10,402 nt of DNA from Candidatus Hydrogenedentota bacterium (GTDB taxonomy: Bacteria > Hydrogenedentota > Hydrogenedentia > Hydrogenedentales > CAITNO01): positions 1-10,402 of the forward strand of contig SKQZ01000079.1 of assembly GCA_007118765.1 (NCBI GenBank), written 5' to 3'. The notes beneath the pieces are model-generated. The model saw only the letters and a program-made list of their open reading frames with translations, ran no database searches and was not told the DNA's origin. The translations under genes and the position numbers were made by a program. Positions 1 through 7,684 of the stretch are shown one piece after another; the first letter of the stretch is position 1, and each line of letters begins with the position of its first letter.

Positions 1-54
1 TCATACCATATCATGGCGTACTTTTGGGACAAGATTAACACGGAGGATGCATAA
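1..54 (+). CDS. C-terminal end of an upstream gene (partial)
   Basis: Frame 1 is open from the first base and encodes 17 residues (ending ...WDKINTEDA) before a TAA stop at 52-54. This stop shares its last A with the ATG of the following cyclase gene (TAATG). Such an overlap, with the Shine-Dalgarno of the next gene (GGAGG at 42-46) lying inside this frame, is typical of translationally coupled genes. Too little protein is present to recognise a family. The frame could be open by chance, since only 18 codons are visible; the overlap geometry is the main support. Confidence 0.5.
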   Translation, partial: SYHIMAYFWDKINTEDA

Positions 55-1688
55 TGCCTCTTTTGGAACGGGTGGAAAGCCTTTTTCGGACGGTCATCGG
101 CAAGGAAGATCTGTATGTGCCGATCCGGGACAATTTGCTTTACGAAATCTTGCAGCAGGAAACGAGTCATATCGGCGTGCAGCATGAAGAAGATGACCTG
201 TTGGTTTTGATGGACGGCGCCACGGCTTGTGAACTGACAAACGGTCCCATCATGGCTGCGAAGGCACGTACCATAGTGCTGCTTGACAATGGCGAATCTT
301 TGCCATGGTCGCCCGGCGACAATGTTGTGAAGCACGCCTGCACCCCGCCACTGGAACGGGGTGACCGCATCCTGCTGCTGTTATCCAATACCATCAGCCT
401 GGCCTTGTTTGGAGAGCACGTGCATGCGCCGGAAGAAAAATCTTCAGGCGCTTTTCTCGGCGGGTGGACCGTGCGCCGCGTGACGGTGGCCCGGCTCGCG
501 GAAACGCTGTTGGGCAAAGCACATCAGGGGTTATTGCCGGAATCGGCGCCTGCGACAGATGCGGAAGACAGTATTTCGGCGGCCATGATGCGGTTGACTG
601 CGTTGCACGCCGGGGCGCTGGAATCACGTGAGCAAAGCGTGGCGGTGGAGAAAAACGACCTGCTTTCCATTCTGGATATTTTGAAAGCCATTTCCTCCAA
701 GCGTCATGCCCATGACATCCTGTTTGTGTTTGTGGAACAGATAGCCCGGATTATTTCAACCGAGCGGTGTTCCATTGTGCGTGTGTGGGAAAACGAGGCC
801 GAAGGCCATGTGTTGGTGTCTCATGAAGACGAGCATTTGCGTGATTGCGTTATCAGCCTGCAAAAATATCCTGAACTCGTGGAAGTGATTCAGTCTGGCG
901 AGACATTGATTATCAACGACGTGGCCACCCACCCGCTCACCATGGAATTCAGCGCCATGTTAAAGAAAGCGGGGATTGCATCCCTGCTGGTGCTTCCCAT
1001 TGTGCGCAGTGATAAACATGTGGGCACGCTGTTGTTGCGTGCGGCCCGTCGGCAGGGCGCTTTTACGGTGCGCGAGGTGAGTTTTTTCCAAATTGTCACC
1101 GAAGCGGCGGCGAATGCGCTTGAGCGCGCCCATTTGTTTGAGAGCATCCAAATCGCCAATGAACGGCTGGAACAGCTGGCCATTACCGACAGCCTTACGG
1201 GGCTCTATAACCGGCGCTATTTGCACGAACGATTTGAGGAAGAGTTTGCCCGTGCAACACGCTATCAATTACCCTTTTCGTGTGTTATCTTTGATATTGA
1301 CGACTTTAAGGCGGTCAACGATACATACGGTCATCTTGTGGGCGATGTGGTGTTGAAGGAAATCGCGGAACGCATGATCTCCTGCACGCGGCGCGTAGAC
1401 ATATTGGCGCGTTACGGCGGCGAGGAGTTTGTGATTCTATTGCCGCAAACAGACAATGAAGGCGCGACGATAGAGGCGGAACGCGTGCGTTCGGTAATGG
1501 AAAGCCACACGTTCTCGCAAATTGCCGACGGCCAACGTGTTACCGTCAGCGTGGGCGTTGCCACGCTCGACCCCGATACGATGCGCGATAACGAGGCGTT
1601 GTTGCGCGCTGCTGACGAAGCCCTTTACGAAGCGAAGCGCCGCGGCAAAAACTGCGTTGTTGTGCATGAACCTGATAAGAAGGATTAG
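54..1688 (+). CDS. GAF-GGDEF diguanylate cyclase
   Basis: 544 residues, predicted cytoplasmic (no signal peptide or membrane helix). Residues about 203-360 form a GAF sensor domain, and residues about 370-537 a GGDEF domain that should condense two GTP into cyclic di-GMP. The GGDEF domain opens with the usual TDSLTGLYNRRYL at 378-390. The active-site loop is GGEEF at 455-459, and an intact inhibitory I-site RxxD (R446, D449) lies five residues before it, so product feedback inhibition is expected. Metal-site Asp residues lie in VIFDIDDFKAVND (411-423). The first 200 residues are not a standard receiver or PAS domain; residues 72-118 weakly resemble the end of a PP2C/SpoIIE phosphatase core (ERGDRILLLLSNTISLALF). 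The ATG at 54 has GGAGG 7 bases upstream and overlaps the previous stop. The ligand of the GAF domain cannot be told. Confidence 0.93.
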   Translation: MPLLERVESLFRTVIGKEDLYVPIRDNLLYEILQQETSHIGVQHEEDDLLVLMDGATACELTNGPIMAAKARTIVLLDNGESLPWSPGDNVVKHACTPPLERGDRILLLLSNTISLALFGEHVHAPEEKSSGAFLGGWTVRRVTVARLAETLLGKAHQGLLPESAPATDAEDSISAAMMRLTALHAGALESREQSVAVEKNDLLSILDILKAISSKRHAHDILFVFVEQIARIISTERCSIVRVWENEAEGHVLVSHEDEHLRDCVISLQKYPELVEVIQSGETLIINDVATHPLTMEFSAMLKKAGIASLLVLPIVRSDKHVGTLLLRAARRQGAFTVREVSFFQIVTEAAANALERAHLFESIQIANERLEQLAITDSLTGLYNRRYLHERFEEEFARATRYQLPFSCVIFDIDDFKAVNDTYGHLVGDVVLKEIAERMISCTRRVDILARYGGEEFVILLPQTDNEGATIEAERVRSVMESHTFSQIADGQRVTVSVGVATLDPDTMRDNEALLRAADEALYEAKRRGKNCVVVHEPDKKD

Positions 1689-1692
1689 TGTC

Positions 1693-2250
1693 ATGAAGAA
1701 AAGGATCGTTGTTCTCGTCATCGTGCTTGCGCTGCTTGCACCGGGGTGCGCCCGTGTATCCTCGCCATTCAGCGCCATGCGCCCGGACTATTCCAGAGTG
1801 CCCGAGGATTCGCTTCGTGCAGCGGCGCGTGCCCTTGAAGAGGCGGCGGCGCGAGGCGACCGCGAACCGGAACTGGAGACCTTTCCCGGCGTGGTGCTGG
1901 ACACGCCGGAGATACGGCAGGCCATGCGCGCGCGCGCGGCGCGGGCGGAACTGGTTCACGAGCTGTTGGATTCCGGGAATGCATACGAACAACGAAGCGG
2001 CACCATCAGAATGATCAATACCCGCGAATACCGCCGCAGCACCAGTTCGCGCAAACGGGACCAGAACGCCATGGTGGTGATGAGCGAGAACCAGAATCGC
2101 TGGGCGCTTTACGAAGGCATTCTAAAGGCGTCGGAGTGGTCGCCGGGCGCATTGGGCGCGGTGCAGCACATCTTTTTCGAGGCACGCCAGCCGTTGCTGG
2201 CCCCCGGCCACAAGTATGAAGATGAACAGGGCAATATCGTGCGCAAATAG
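1693..2250 (+). CDS. Small lipoprotein with YdbL/DUF1318-like C-terminus
   Basis: 185 residues. The N-terminus MKKRIVVLVIVLALLAPGC is a lipoprotein signal: a positive start, a hydrophobic core and a Cys at 19. The lipobox (A-P-G-C) is slightly off the L-A-G-C consensus. The mature protein is charged, with an alanine/arginine-rich helical stretch (about 45-100). The last 60 residues (ENQNRWALYEGILKAS..., then HKYEDEQGNIVRK) resemble in layout the YdbL/DUF1318 family, which has an N-x-R-x-x-L-Y start, a helix and a G-x-hydrophobic-x-K end. This match is from memory and is tentative. The frame is open further upstream to 1522, but that part lies inside the cyclase gene. The ATG at 1693 gives the signal peptide and has AAGGA 8 bases before it. 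It starts 4 bases after the cyclase stop, so the two are probably co-expressed. Its function is unknown. Confidence 0.82.
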   Translation: MKKRIVVLVIVLALLAPGCARVSSPFSAMRPDYSRVPEDSLRAAARALEEAAARGDREPELETFPGVVLDTPEIRQAMRARAARAELVHELLDSGNAYEQRSGTIRMINTREYRRSTSSRKRDQNAMVVMSENQNRWALYEGILKASEWSPGALGAVQHIFFEARQPLLAPGHKYEDEQGNIVRK

Positions 2251-2276
2251 CGCGTCGCATCTGTTGAAAGTTATCT

Positions 2277-3305
2277 GTGGACGACAGCATCATGATAGAC
2301 CTGCGCAGCGATACTGTTACAAAACCTTCCCCGGCCATGCGCCGTGTCATGGCGGAAGCCGAGGTGGGCGATGACGTCTATGGCGAAGATCCCTCGGTGA
2401 ATCGGCTTGAACGCCATGCGGCGGCATTGCTTGATAAAGAAGCGGCGCTTTTGCTGCCCTCCGGCACGATGGCCAACCTTGTTGCTTTCCTGGCGCAAAC
2501 GCACCCGGGCGACACGGTTATCATGAGTCGCGCGGCCCATCCGTTCAATTATGAGCGGGGCAACCTGGCGATGGTTGGCGGCTTGACAACCCGCACCATA
2601 GATGATCCGCTGGGCAAGTTTACGGCGGCACAGCTCGCGGCACAAGTTGTATGCGAAGACGACCCCCATTTGTCGCGCACGACGCTGGCGGCCATTGAAA
2701 ACAGCACCAACCGGGGCGGCGGCGCTTGTTGGGATCTCCACGATGTGGAAGATATTGCCGCGGTGTGTCGCAGGCATAACATGCGACTGCACTGCGACGG
2801 TGCGCGCATATTCAATGCCTGCGCCGTGACCAATGTTGAGGCGCGCTACTACGCCCAGTGTTGTGATACGTTGTGTTTCTGTTTGTCGAAGGGCCTGGGC
2901 GCTCCGGCGGGGTCCGTTCTGGTTGGAGATGCGACGACAATACGGCGCGCGCTTAATTACCGAAAGATGCTGGGCGGCGGCATGCGGCAGGCCGGCGTGT
3001 TGGCTGCGGCGGGCCTTTATGCGCTTGAACATCATGTGGCGGACCTGGCAGATGACCATCGGCGGGCACGCACGTTTCGGCGCGCCCTTGAAGGAGAAGG
3101 ACTGCGTTTCCCGCTGCCGTCGCCGACGAATATTATGTATATGGAAACGCCGGACGCACACAAGGCGGCGCATGCGCTGGCCGAACGGGGCGTGTTGATG
3201 TTGCCGCCCACCGCGCACATCCTGCGGGCGGTTTTTCACCGCGACATTGATGATGCCGCCACGGCGCAGGCCATTGAGGTGTGCAAACAGATTTTGTGCG
3301 CGTGA
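2277..3305 (+). CDS. ltaE: Low-specificity L-threonine aldolase (PLP enzyme)
   Basis: 342 residues from a GTG at 2277. An ATG at 2292 (337 residues) gives exactly the family's usual start MIDLRSDTVTKP, while only the GTG has even a weak Shine-Dalgarno (GAAAG, 6 bases upstream), so the start is open. The enzyme cleaves L-threonine or allo-threonine to glycine and acetaldehyde in the cytoplasm, using pyridoxal phosphate (beta-eliminating lyase/aldolase family, fold type I). Numbered from the ATG, the Schiff-base lysine is K200 in CLSKGLGAPAGS. The PLP-contacting HCDGARIFN has D169 and R172, H83 sits in AAHPF at the place of the E. coli active-site histidine, and GDDVYGEDP and RKMLGGGMRQAG are conserved. 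The length is normal for the family. It is unusually rich in cysteine (11), four of them just before the lysine. It lies 26 bases after the lipoprotein gene, probably in the same transcript; there is no obvious functional link to c-di-GMP. Confidence 0.93.
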   Translation: MDDSIMIDLRSDTVTKPSPAMRRVMAEAEVGDDVYGEDPSVNRLERHAAALLDKEAALLLPSGTMANLVAFLAQTHPGDTVIMSRAAHPFNYERGNLAMVGGLTTRTIDDPLGKFTAAQLAAQVVCEDDPHLSRTTLAAIENSTNRGGGACWDLHDVEDIAAVCRRHNMRLHCDGARIFNACAVTNVEARYYAQCCDTLCFCLSKGLGAPAGSVLVGDATTIRRALNYRKMLGGGMRQAGVLAAAGLYALEHHVADLADDHRRARTFRRALEGEGLRFPLPSPTNIMYMETPDAHKAAHALAERGVLMLPPTAHILRAVFHRDIDDAATAQAIEVCKQILCA

Positions 3306-3344
3306 TTTCGTTGCTGCAGCACGCCAAACATTACTCCGCACCAT

Positions 3345-3369
3345 GCCGTATGTGTACACGGCTGTTTTG
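3345..3369 (+). terminator. Weak terminator-like hairpin after the aldolase gene
   Basis: GCCGT (3345-3349) pairs with ACGGC (3358-3362) around an 8-base loop and is followed by TGTTTTG. The stem is short and the T-run is only four bases, so termination may be inefficient. Its place, 40 bases after the aldolase stop and before the transporter gene, is what one would expect for a transcript end. Confidence 0.3.
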
Positions 3370-3436
3370 ATAGAAGCACTCAAGAGACACAGTCAGTTTT
3401 GCGGATACTCTTTCCGCAACGGAACCTGCACAAACG

Positions 3437-4801
3437 ATGCGTTTACCCATTATATCCGCCTATCAAGATTTGGAACCTGCCCCGCGTCGGTTTCTGATGT
3501 ATATTGCCATCAATGTTGTGTCATGGCAAAACATCATCGGGCCGGCGACGGTATTGTTTGCGCGTAAGATAGAAATGCCGGAATCGTTGGTGGGCGTGAT
3601 GCTTTCCTTCATGCCTTTCTCTACATTGCTGTTGCTGTTTACGACGCCGCTCATTGTGCGTGTTGGCCCCAAGCGTGTGATGATGGTTGCATGGCTGCTG
3701 CGCAACTTGATTGCCTGCATCGTCTTTCTGATGCCGTTGGCTTTGGCCGGCGGAGACAGGCGACTGGCGTGGGGCGTGTTATTGGTTGCCATGCTGGGCT
3801 TTTGTCTGATGCGGGCTGTGGGCGCGGGCGGCTGGCTGCCGTGGCTGCATGAAGTGGTGCCGCCACAGCGCCGTTCCCTCTATTTCAGTACGGAAGCGGC
3901 CATGGTGCAGATCATCAATGTGTTGGTACTGTTCACTCAGGCGCGGCTGCTGGCGGGCGATGATCCCAGCGTAGCGCGGTTTCTCATCATCTTTGCCATT
4001 GGCATCGGCATGGGGTTTGTCAGTCTGGCTTGGATGCGCCGCATCCCCGGCGGCGCGGGCACACAAAAAGTGGACTCCTTCAACGGGATAAAAGCATTGC
4101 GCAGCGCGGCCACAGACCGGCAATTTGTTGGCTTCATGGCAGTTGCCGTGTTTGCCATGTCCGGACTCATGTGGTTTGGCGCGGCGCATGTAATGTTTTT
4201 GCGCGATGTCATTGGTTTGCGTGACAGCATGACCATGAGTTTGGCGGCGGCGGGCGGCATGGGCATTTTGCTGACCGTAGGCGCATGGGCACGTTTTACC
4301 GACCAACATGGCAGCGGCATCACCATGGCGAAAACGTTGGCCGCCCATGCATTGGCGCCGCTTGTCTTTCTTATTCCAGGTTCGCTTGCCCTGCCCACGG
4401 TGTTTGCGCCGCTGGTGTCGGTGGTGATTGCATGCGTCTTTGGCGCGGCATTTCACGTGGCGGCCACTCGCGCCATGCTAAATTACGTGCCCGACCATGA
4501 CCGGGTGGGGTATACGGCGTTGTGGACGGTATGCACGGCCCTTGCTCTCGGCAGCACACCGCTTGCGGCCGGCTTCTTTATTGCACAATGGGGGCTGTGG
4601 GGATTTCGCCTGTGCTTCCTGCTTTCAATCGGCAGTACATTGCTCGGCGCCATTCTTTGCATGGTGTTTATTCACGAGCCGTCGGTACGGAACGCCAGTT
4701 GGACGCAGCTGTTAAACCCCATTATGCCGTTGCGCACGGCGGGTCAGATTCTGTGGATTACGATTGGCCTGCACGAAAGCAACCGCAACACGCCCTCATG
4801 A
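3437..4801 (+). CDS. Major facilitator superfamily transporter
   Basis: 454 residues with about twelve hydrophobic segments, roughly at 20-41, 52-74, 81-103, 110-127, 156-173, 181-199, 231-253, 266-285, 303-320, 323-345, 360-383 and 390-412. This is the MFS arrangement of 6+6 helices in the inner membrane. A degenerate motif A sits between helices 2 and 3 (R75-V-G-P-K-R80), and its repeat lies between helices 8 and 9 (R286, D289, G292). The conserved stretch WLPWLHEVVPPQRRSLYF (133-150) is typical of uncharacterised bacterial MFS proteins. There is no sign of the substrate. The C-terminal tail (about 413-454) is cytoplasmic. The start is weakly supported: GGAA lies 12 bases upstream and no better start is nearby. 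It is 131 bases after the aldolase, so it may have its own promoter, but I could not find a convincing one. It converges with the coiled-coil gene. Confidence 0.9.
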   Translation: MRLPIISAYQDLEPAPRRFLMYIAINVVSWQNIIGPATVLFARKIEMPESLVGVMLSFMPFSTLLLLFTTPLIVRVGPKRVMMVAWLLRNLIACIVFLMPLALAGGDRRLAWGVLLVAMLGFCLMRAVGAGGWLPWLHEVVPPQRRSLYFSTEAAMVQIINVLVLFTQARLLAGDDPSVARFLIIFAIGIGMGFVSLAWMRRIPGGAGTQKVDSFNGIKALRSAATDRQFVGFMAVAVFAMSGLMWFGAAHVMFLRDVIGLRDSMTMSLAAAGGMGILLTVGAWARFTDQHGSGITMAKTLAAHALAPLVFLIPGSLALPTVFAPLVSVVIACVFGAAFHVAATRAMLNYVPDHDRVGYTALWTVCTALALGSTPLAAGFFIAQWGLWGFRLCFLLSIGSTLLGAILCMVFIHEPSVRNASWTQLLNPIMPLRTAGQILWITIGLHESNRNTPS

Positions 4802-5029
4802 GGATGTCTTTAACCCGCATATTTCACCGCGCCGTGGCGGGGTTGCGCCTGCGAATCTTACACCATATCAGGCACTTTGCTTGCCCGCCGACTTCGACGT
4901 GTACTAACACGCGGTCAGCCGGCGGCCTGCGCAAAGCACCTGCTCTGGCGCAATCTTCACAGGCTCATGACGAAACCTGATGAAATATCCGGGTTAACAG
5001 GTCTCAGACATTATTGCGAGAGCGCGGGG
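4802..5029. other. Convergent intergenic gap
   Basis: 228 bases between the stop of the transporter (+) and the stop of the coiled-coil gene (-). It holds small inverted repeats: CCGC (4829-4832) with GCGG (4839-4842), and CGTGT/ACACG with an ACTA loop at 4898-4911. Neither is followed by a T-run on either strand, so I see no clear intrinsic terminator for either gene. A 60-codon frame that overlaps the transporter stop (ATG at 4798 to a stop at 4978-4980) has no ribosome binding site and unconvincing composition. Confidence 0.4.
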
Positions 5030-7651
5030 CTACTTGTAATACGCTTTAATCGCGGCCTCAATCTCAGAACGAATGGCGACCACCGGGTTTACCTGCATGC
5101 CCGTGACGCGCTCAATGTCTTCGATGGCCAGCAAGTTGCCGGGGTTGGCGAGGGCAACATCAATGCGATTGTCCGAAACCAGCAGCGGCACACAGCAGTA
5201 CATGTTGGCAATACGCGCCGGCAACGTTTCTACGGCATCCGATGTGATCCGGTCAAGTTCAATTGTAACAAGCGGAACACCGCTATGAGCCGCGATGGCC
5301 TCCGCCAGCTTGCGCTCGTCCGCCATGTTGCTGCTCAGGAGAATGCCGGGCAAGGTGCTGTCCGGTTGCGCTTTCTGTTCTGCCTGCGCCTGTTTCAGCT
5401 GTTCTTCCGTGATAATGTTTGCGGCGAGCAGAATCTCTGCCAGATTTCGGCGCTTTTCGGGCGGCAATCCCTTGATCACGCTCTTGATGTCTCTGGCTGC
5501 CGTTGTCTTCCCCGAAGCGCCCTGACCGCCGTCCATTTCGTGTTTGAGACGGCGCAACTCTTCCCGTGTTTCTTCGGCCTCGCGCAACGCATCGGCCAGC
5601 TGTCGCGCCAGTCCCGCTTTGGTGCCTCTGGCCAGTTCGTCGTCCAGCTGCTCCTGTAGCATTGTTGCACGATCACGCTCTGTCTTGAGCAACTGTTCAA
5701 GTTCCGTCGCCCGCTCTTGCGTGGGCGCTTCACGCAGCGCCGCTTCCAGTTCCTCAACTTTGGCGCGTAGCGTTTCATTCTGCTGCGACTGTGATTTGTT
5801 CTGTGAAACGGCGACGTTGTTGCGTTCGGTGAGCGCCTCCAGCTCCTGTTGTGTAGTTTCAAGCGCTTCCCGTGCTTCCCGCGCCTCCTTGGTCGCCGTT
5901 TCCATTTCTTGTTGCGCTTCCTTCAGACTCTTTTCCAGGCCGTCGTGTTCACTTTGCAGTTGCCGGCTCTGTTCTTCCGCTTTTTCAGCGCGTTTCTTCC
6001 ACTCGTCGAGCCGGTTTTCCGTGGTCTCCATATCCGTTGCCATGATTTCCAGCGCAGAACGCGCGTCCGCCGCATTCTTGGCGGCTTCTTCGGCCGTTTT
6101 TTTCGCCTTGTCAACATTCTGCTGTGCTTGTTCAAGGGCTTCGGAAAGCTCCGTTACCTTCAGTTTTTTGGCTTCCAGCTCTTCCAGCAAGGAGGACACA
6201 CGTTCTTCGGCATCGCCGCTCTGTGACAACAGTTTGTCAAACTTGTCCTCGGCTTCATCCGCCCGTTTTTCAGCGCTTTCAATGGCGGCATCCCGTGCGC
6301 TCAATTCTGATTCGAGCGTGGTGACGCGCTGTTGCGTACCTTCCAGCGCATTGGCGGCTTTCGTTACCTCTGCCTCAAGCGTTGCTGCTTTGGCACGGGC
6401 CTCGTCCAGCTGTTTTCGTTCGCTTTCCAAGGCCGCCTCCATCTCGGCGACCTTGGCAGCGCCGTCTTCGGAAGAGGCTTGTTGCGCCTCAAGTTTCTGT
6501 TGCCATTGACGTGCCTCCTGCAGCGCCTCTTCTTTTTGCTCGCGGGCGTGTGCCGCCTCCGTTTCCAATTCCGTGACCCGCGATTCGGCTTGCTTGGCCT
6601 TTTCGCGCACATCTTTAAGGTCGCTTTCCAGCGTCTGAAGGCGACTGTTCAGTTCTTCCTTTTCAGTTTCAAGACGTGCGCACTGTTGTCGTTGCGCCTC
6701 CAATTCGGCCTTGATTTTTTCGGTCTCGGCCACGGCGGCATCCTTTTCCTGCTGAGCCGATTTAAGGGCCTGTGCCGTCTTTTCGATTTCAGCGTTCTTT
6801 TCCGCCAGTGATCGCTCCAGCGTTTCCGCTTGCTGTTGCACATCGCCCGATTCCGCGCTGTGTTCTTCCAGCATGCCTTCCAACGAGTGGATGCGCTCGT
6901 CCAACCGTGCCATTTCGCTAAGTTGCTGCTCTATCTGTTCCTGCAATTGGCGTTGTCGCTCCTCCGCCTCAGTCAACGCCCCGTCTTTTTCCTGAATCTG
7001 ACTTTCCAATGCCTTGATTTGCGCGGATACCGCATCATCGTCGCCGCCTTTTGACTCCATTTGTTTGTGCAGATCCGCAAGGCGTTCTTCCGCAGAGCGC
7101 AGCGCAGCATTCTGGCGTTCAAGCCGGGATTCGGCATCTAAGGCGCGTTGTTGTGCCGCAGCGCGTTCCGCTGCAAAGCCTTCAATTTTTTCCTGGAGAC
7201 GAAGAATCCGCCGTCGTGCAATGTTGATGGTTTCACGACGCTTTTCAAGGTTCTCCTCCATTTCCTTCATCTGCTGTTTGATTTCGGGGGTGGCGCCCTC
7301 TTTCAACAGCGCTTCCGCACGGGCCGCTTGGGCCTGTGCTTCTTCAAGCGCCTGTTGTTGTTCTTCAAGCGCTTTTTCCAGTTCTTCAATACGTGCTGTC
7401 GCGCCGCCTGTGTCACGCTCGGCGGCAGCATAAGCTTCGCGCAATGCCGCCCACTTTTGCTCCCGCTCCGCCGCCTTTTCTTCCACGTCATTGCGTTTGG
7501 CGCTCAACTCTTTAATCAGCGCTTCAAGCCGCTCCTGCAATCCGGAAAGGCCGTTGGCCATCTTCTCATGTGCATCGGCAGCGAGACTGGCTTCTGCTTC
7601 TTGCAAAGCGGCAAGCGCTTCCAGCGATTCGTATTGTTTGTCCGTGTCCAT
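5030..7651 (-). CDS. Large coiled-coil protein with C-terminal MshEN (T2SS ATPase N-terminal) domain
   Basis: 873 residues, predicted cytoplasmic. Residues about 8-700 are an almost unbroken, Glu/Ala/Gln/Lys-rich coiled coil. The last 152 residues (722-873) form an MshEN domain, the N-terminal domain of GspE/PilB/MshE secretion and pilus ATPases, which in several members binds c-di-GMP. Two copies of the 24-residue motif are recognisable at 736-759 and 766-789, followed by the family's second half (ALANPGNLLAIEDIERVTGM, then a tail ending AIKAYYK). In both copies the expected RLG is replaced (NLA and TLP) and the central G is N; the final Q is kept only in the first. No ATPase domain follows, so it cannot be a secretion motor. 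Start: the ATG at 7651 has AGGA 8 bases upstream; an in-frame TTG at 7702 has no such site. It is a single gene, convergent with the transporter. A structural or scaffold role tied to a pilus, secretion or polarity machine is only inference. Confidence 0.9.
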   Translation of the reverse strand: MDTDKQYESLEALAALQEAEASLAADAHEKMANGLSGLQERLEALIKELSAKRNDVEEKAAEREQKWAALREAYAAAERDTGGATARIEELEKALEEQQQALEEAQAQAARAEALLKEGATPEIKQQMKEMEENLEKRRETINIARRRILRLQEKIEGFAAERAAAQQRALDAESRLERQNAALRSAEERLADLHKQMESKGGDDDAVSAQIKALESQIQEKDGALTEAEERQRQLQEQIEQQLSEMARLDERIHSLEGMLEEHSAESGDVQQQAETLERSLAEKNAEIEKTAQALKSAQQEKDAAVAETEKIKAELEAQRQQCARLETEKEELNSRLQTLESDLKDVREKAKQAESRVTELETEAAHAREQKEEALQEARQWQQKLEAQQASSEDGAAKVAEMEAALESERKQLDEARAKAATLEAEVTKAANALEGTQQRVTTLESELSARDAAIESAEKRADEAEDKFDKLLSQSGDAEERVSSLLEELEAKKLKVTELSEALEQAQQNVDKAKKTAEEAAKNAADARSALEIMATDMETTENRLDEWKKRAEKAEEQSRQLQSEHDGLEKSLKEAQQEMETATKEAREAREALETTQQELEALTERNNVAVSQNKSQSQQNETLRAKVEELEAALREAPTQERATELEQLLKTERDRATMLQEQLDDELARGTKAGLARQLADALREAEETREELRRLKHEMDGGQGASGKTTAARDIKSVIKGLPPEKRRNLAEILLAANIITEEQLKQAQAEQKAQPDSTLPGILLSSNMADERKLAEAIAAHSGVPLVTIELDRITSDAVETLPARIANMYCCVPLLVSDNRIDVALANPGNLLAIEDIERVTGMQVNPVVAIRSEIEAAIKAYYK

Positions 7652-7659
7652 GTCGTTGT

Positions 7660-7663
7660 TCCT
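7660..7663 (-). promoter_or_regulatory. Ribosome binding site deciding the start of the coiled-coil gene
   Basis: Reads AGGA on the - strand, 8 bases before the ATG at 7651-7649. It supports that ATG over the TTG 51 bases further upstream. Confidence 0.6.
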
Positions 7664-7668
7664 ATGCT

Positions 7669-7680
7669 TTCCCTCGGGAA
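7669..7680. repeat. Inverted repeat TTCCC-TC-GGGAA in the 5' region of the coiled-coil gene
   Basis: Five-base arms with a 2-base spacer, 18 bases upstream of the chosen ATG. It lies next to the palindrome at 7685-7696, so the two may form one operator region. In RNA the 2-base loop is too tight for a full hairpin, which favours a DNA-level site if it is functional. Confidence 0.35.
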
Positions 7681-7684
7681 TACG

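Noticed and set aside
1522..1692. Upstream extension of the lipoprotein frame
   Set aside because: It lies within the GGDEF coding region, and the extension would bury the lipoprotein signal peptide.
2271..3383. - strand frame of 370 codons
   Set aside because: Antisense to the threonine aldolase, with Arg/His-rich composition and no recognisable domain.
3779..4456. - strand frame of 225 codons
   Set aside because: Antisense to the MFS transporter, with shadow-type composition.
4798..4980. 60-codon frame overlapping the transporter stop as ATGA
   Set aside because: The overlap looks like coupling, but there is no Shine-Dalgarno and the product (Arg/His/Ser-rich, no hydrophobic core) looks like non-coding translation.
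5504..5527. Walker A-like GQGASGKT (residues 709-716) in the coiled-coil protein
   Set aside because: It matches GxxxxGKT but sits in a Gly/Ser-rich linker directly after a charged helix. There is no preceding hydrophobic strand, and no Walker B or ATPase domain follows. Most likely chance.
4877..5659. + strand frame of 260 codons
   Set aside because: It starts in the convergent gap but lies mostly antisense to the MshEN domain, whose own protein is clearly recognisable.
5544..6509. Long + strand frame of 321 codons, Ser/Cys/Arg-rich
   Set aside because: Antisense shadow of the coiled-coil gene; its biased composition comes from reading Glu/Ala/Lys-rich codons backwards.
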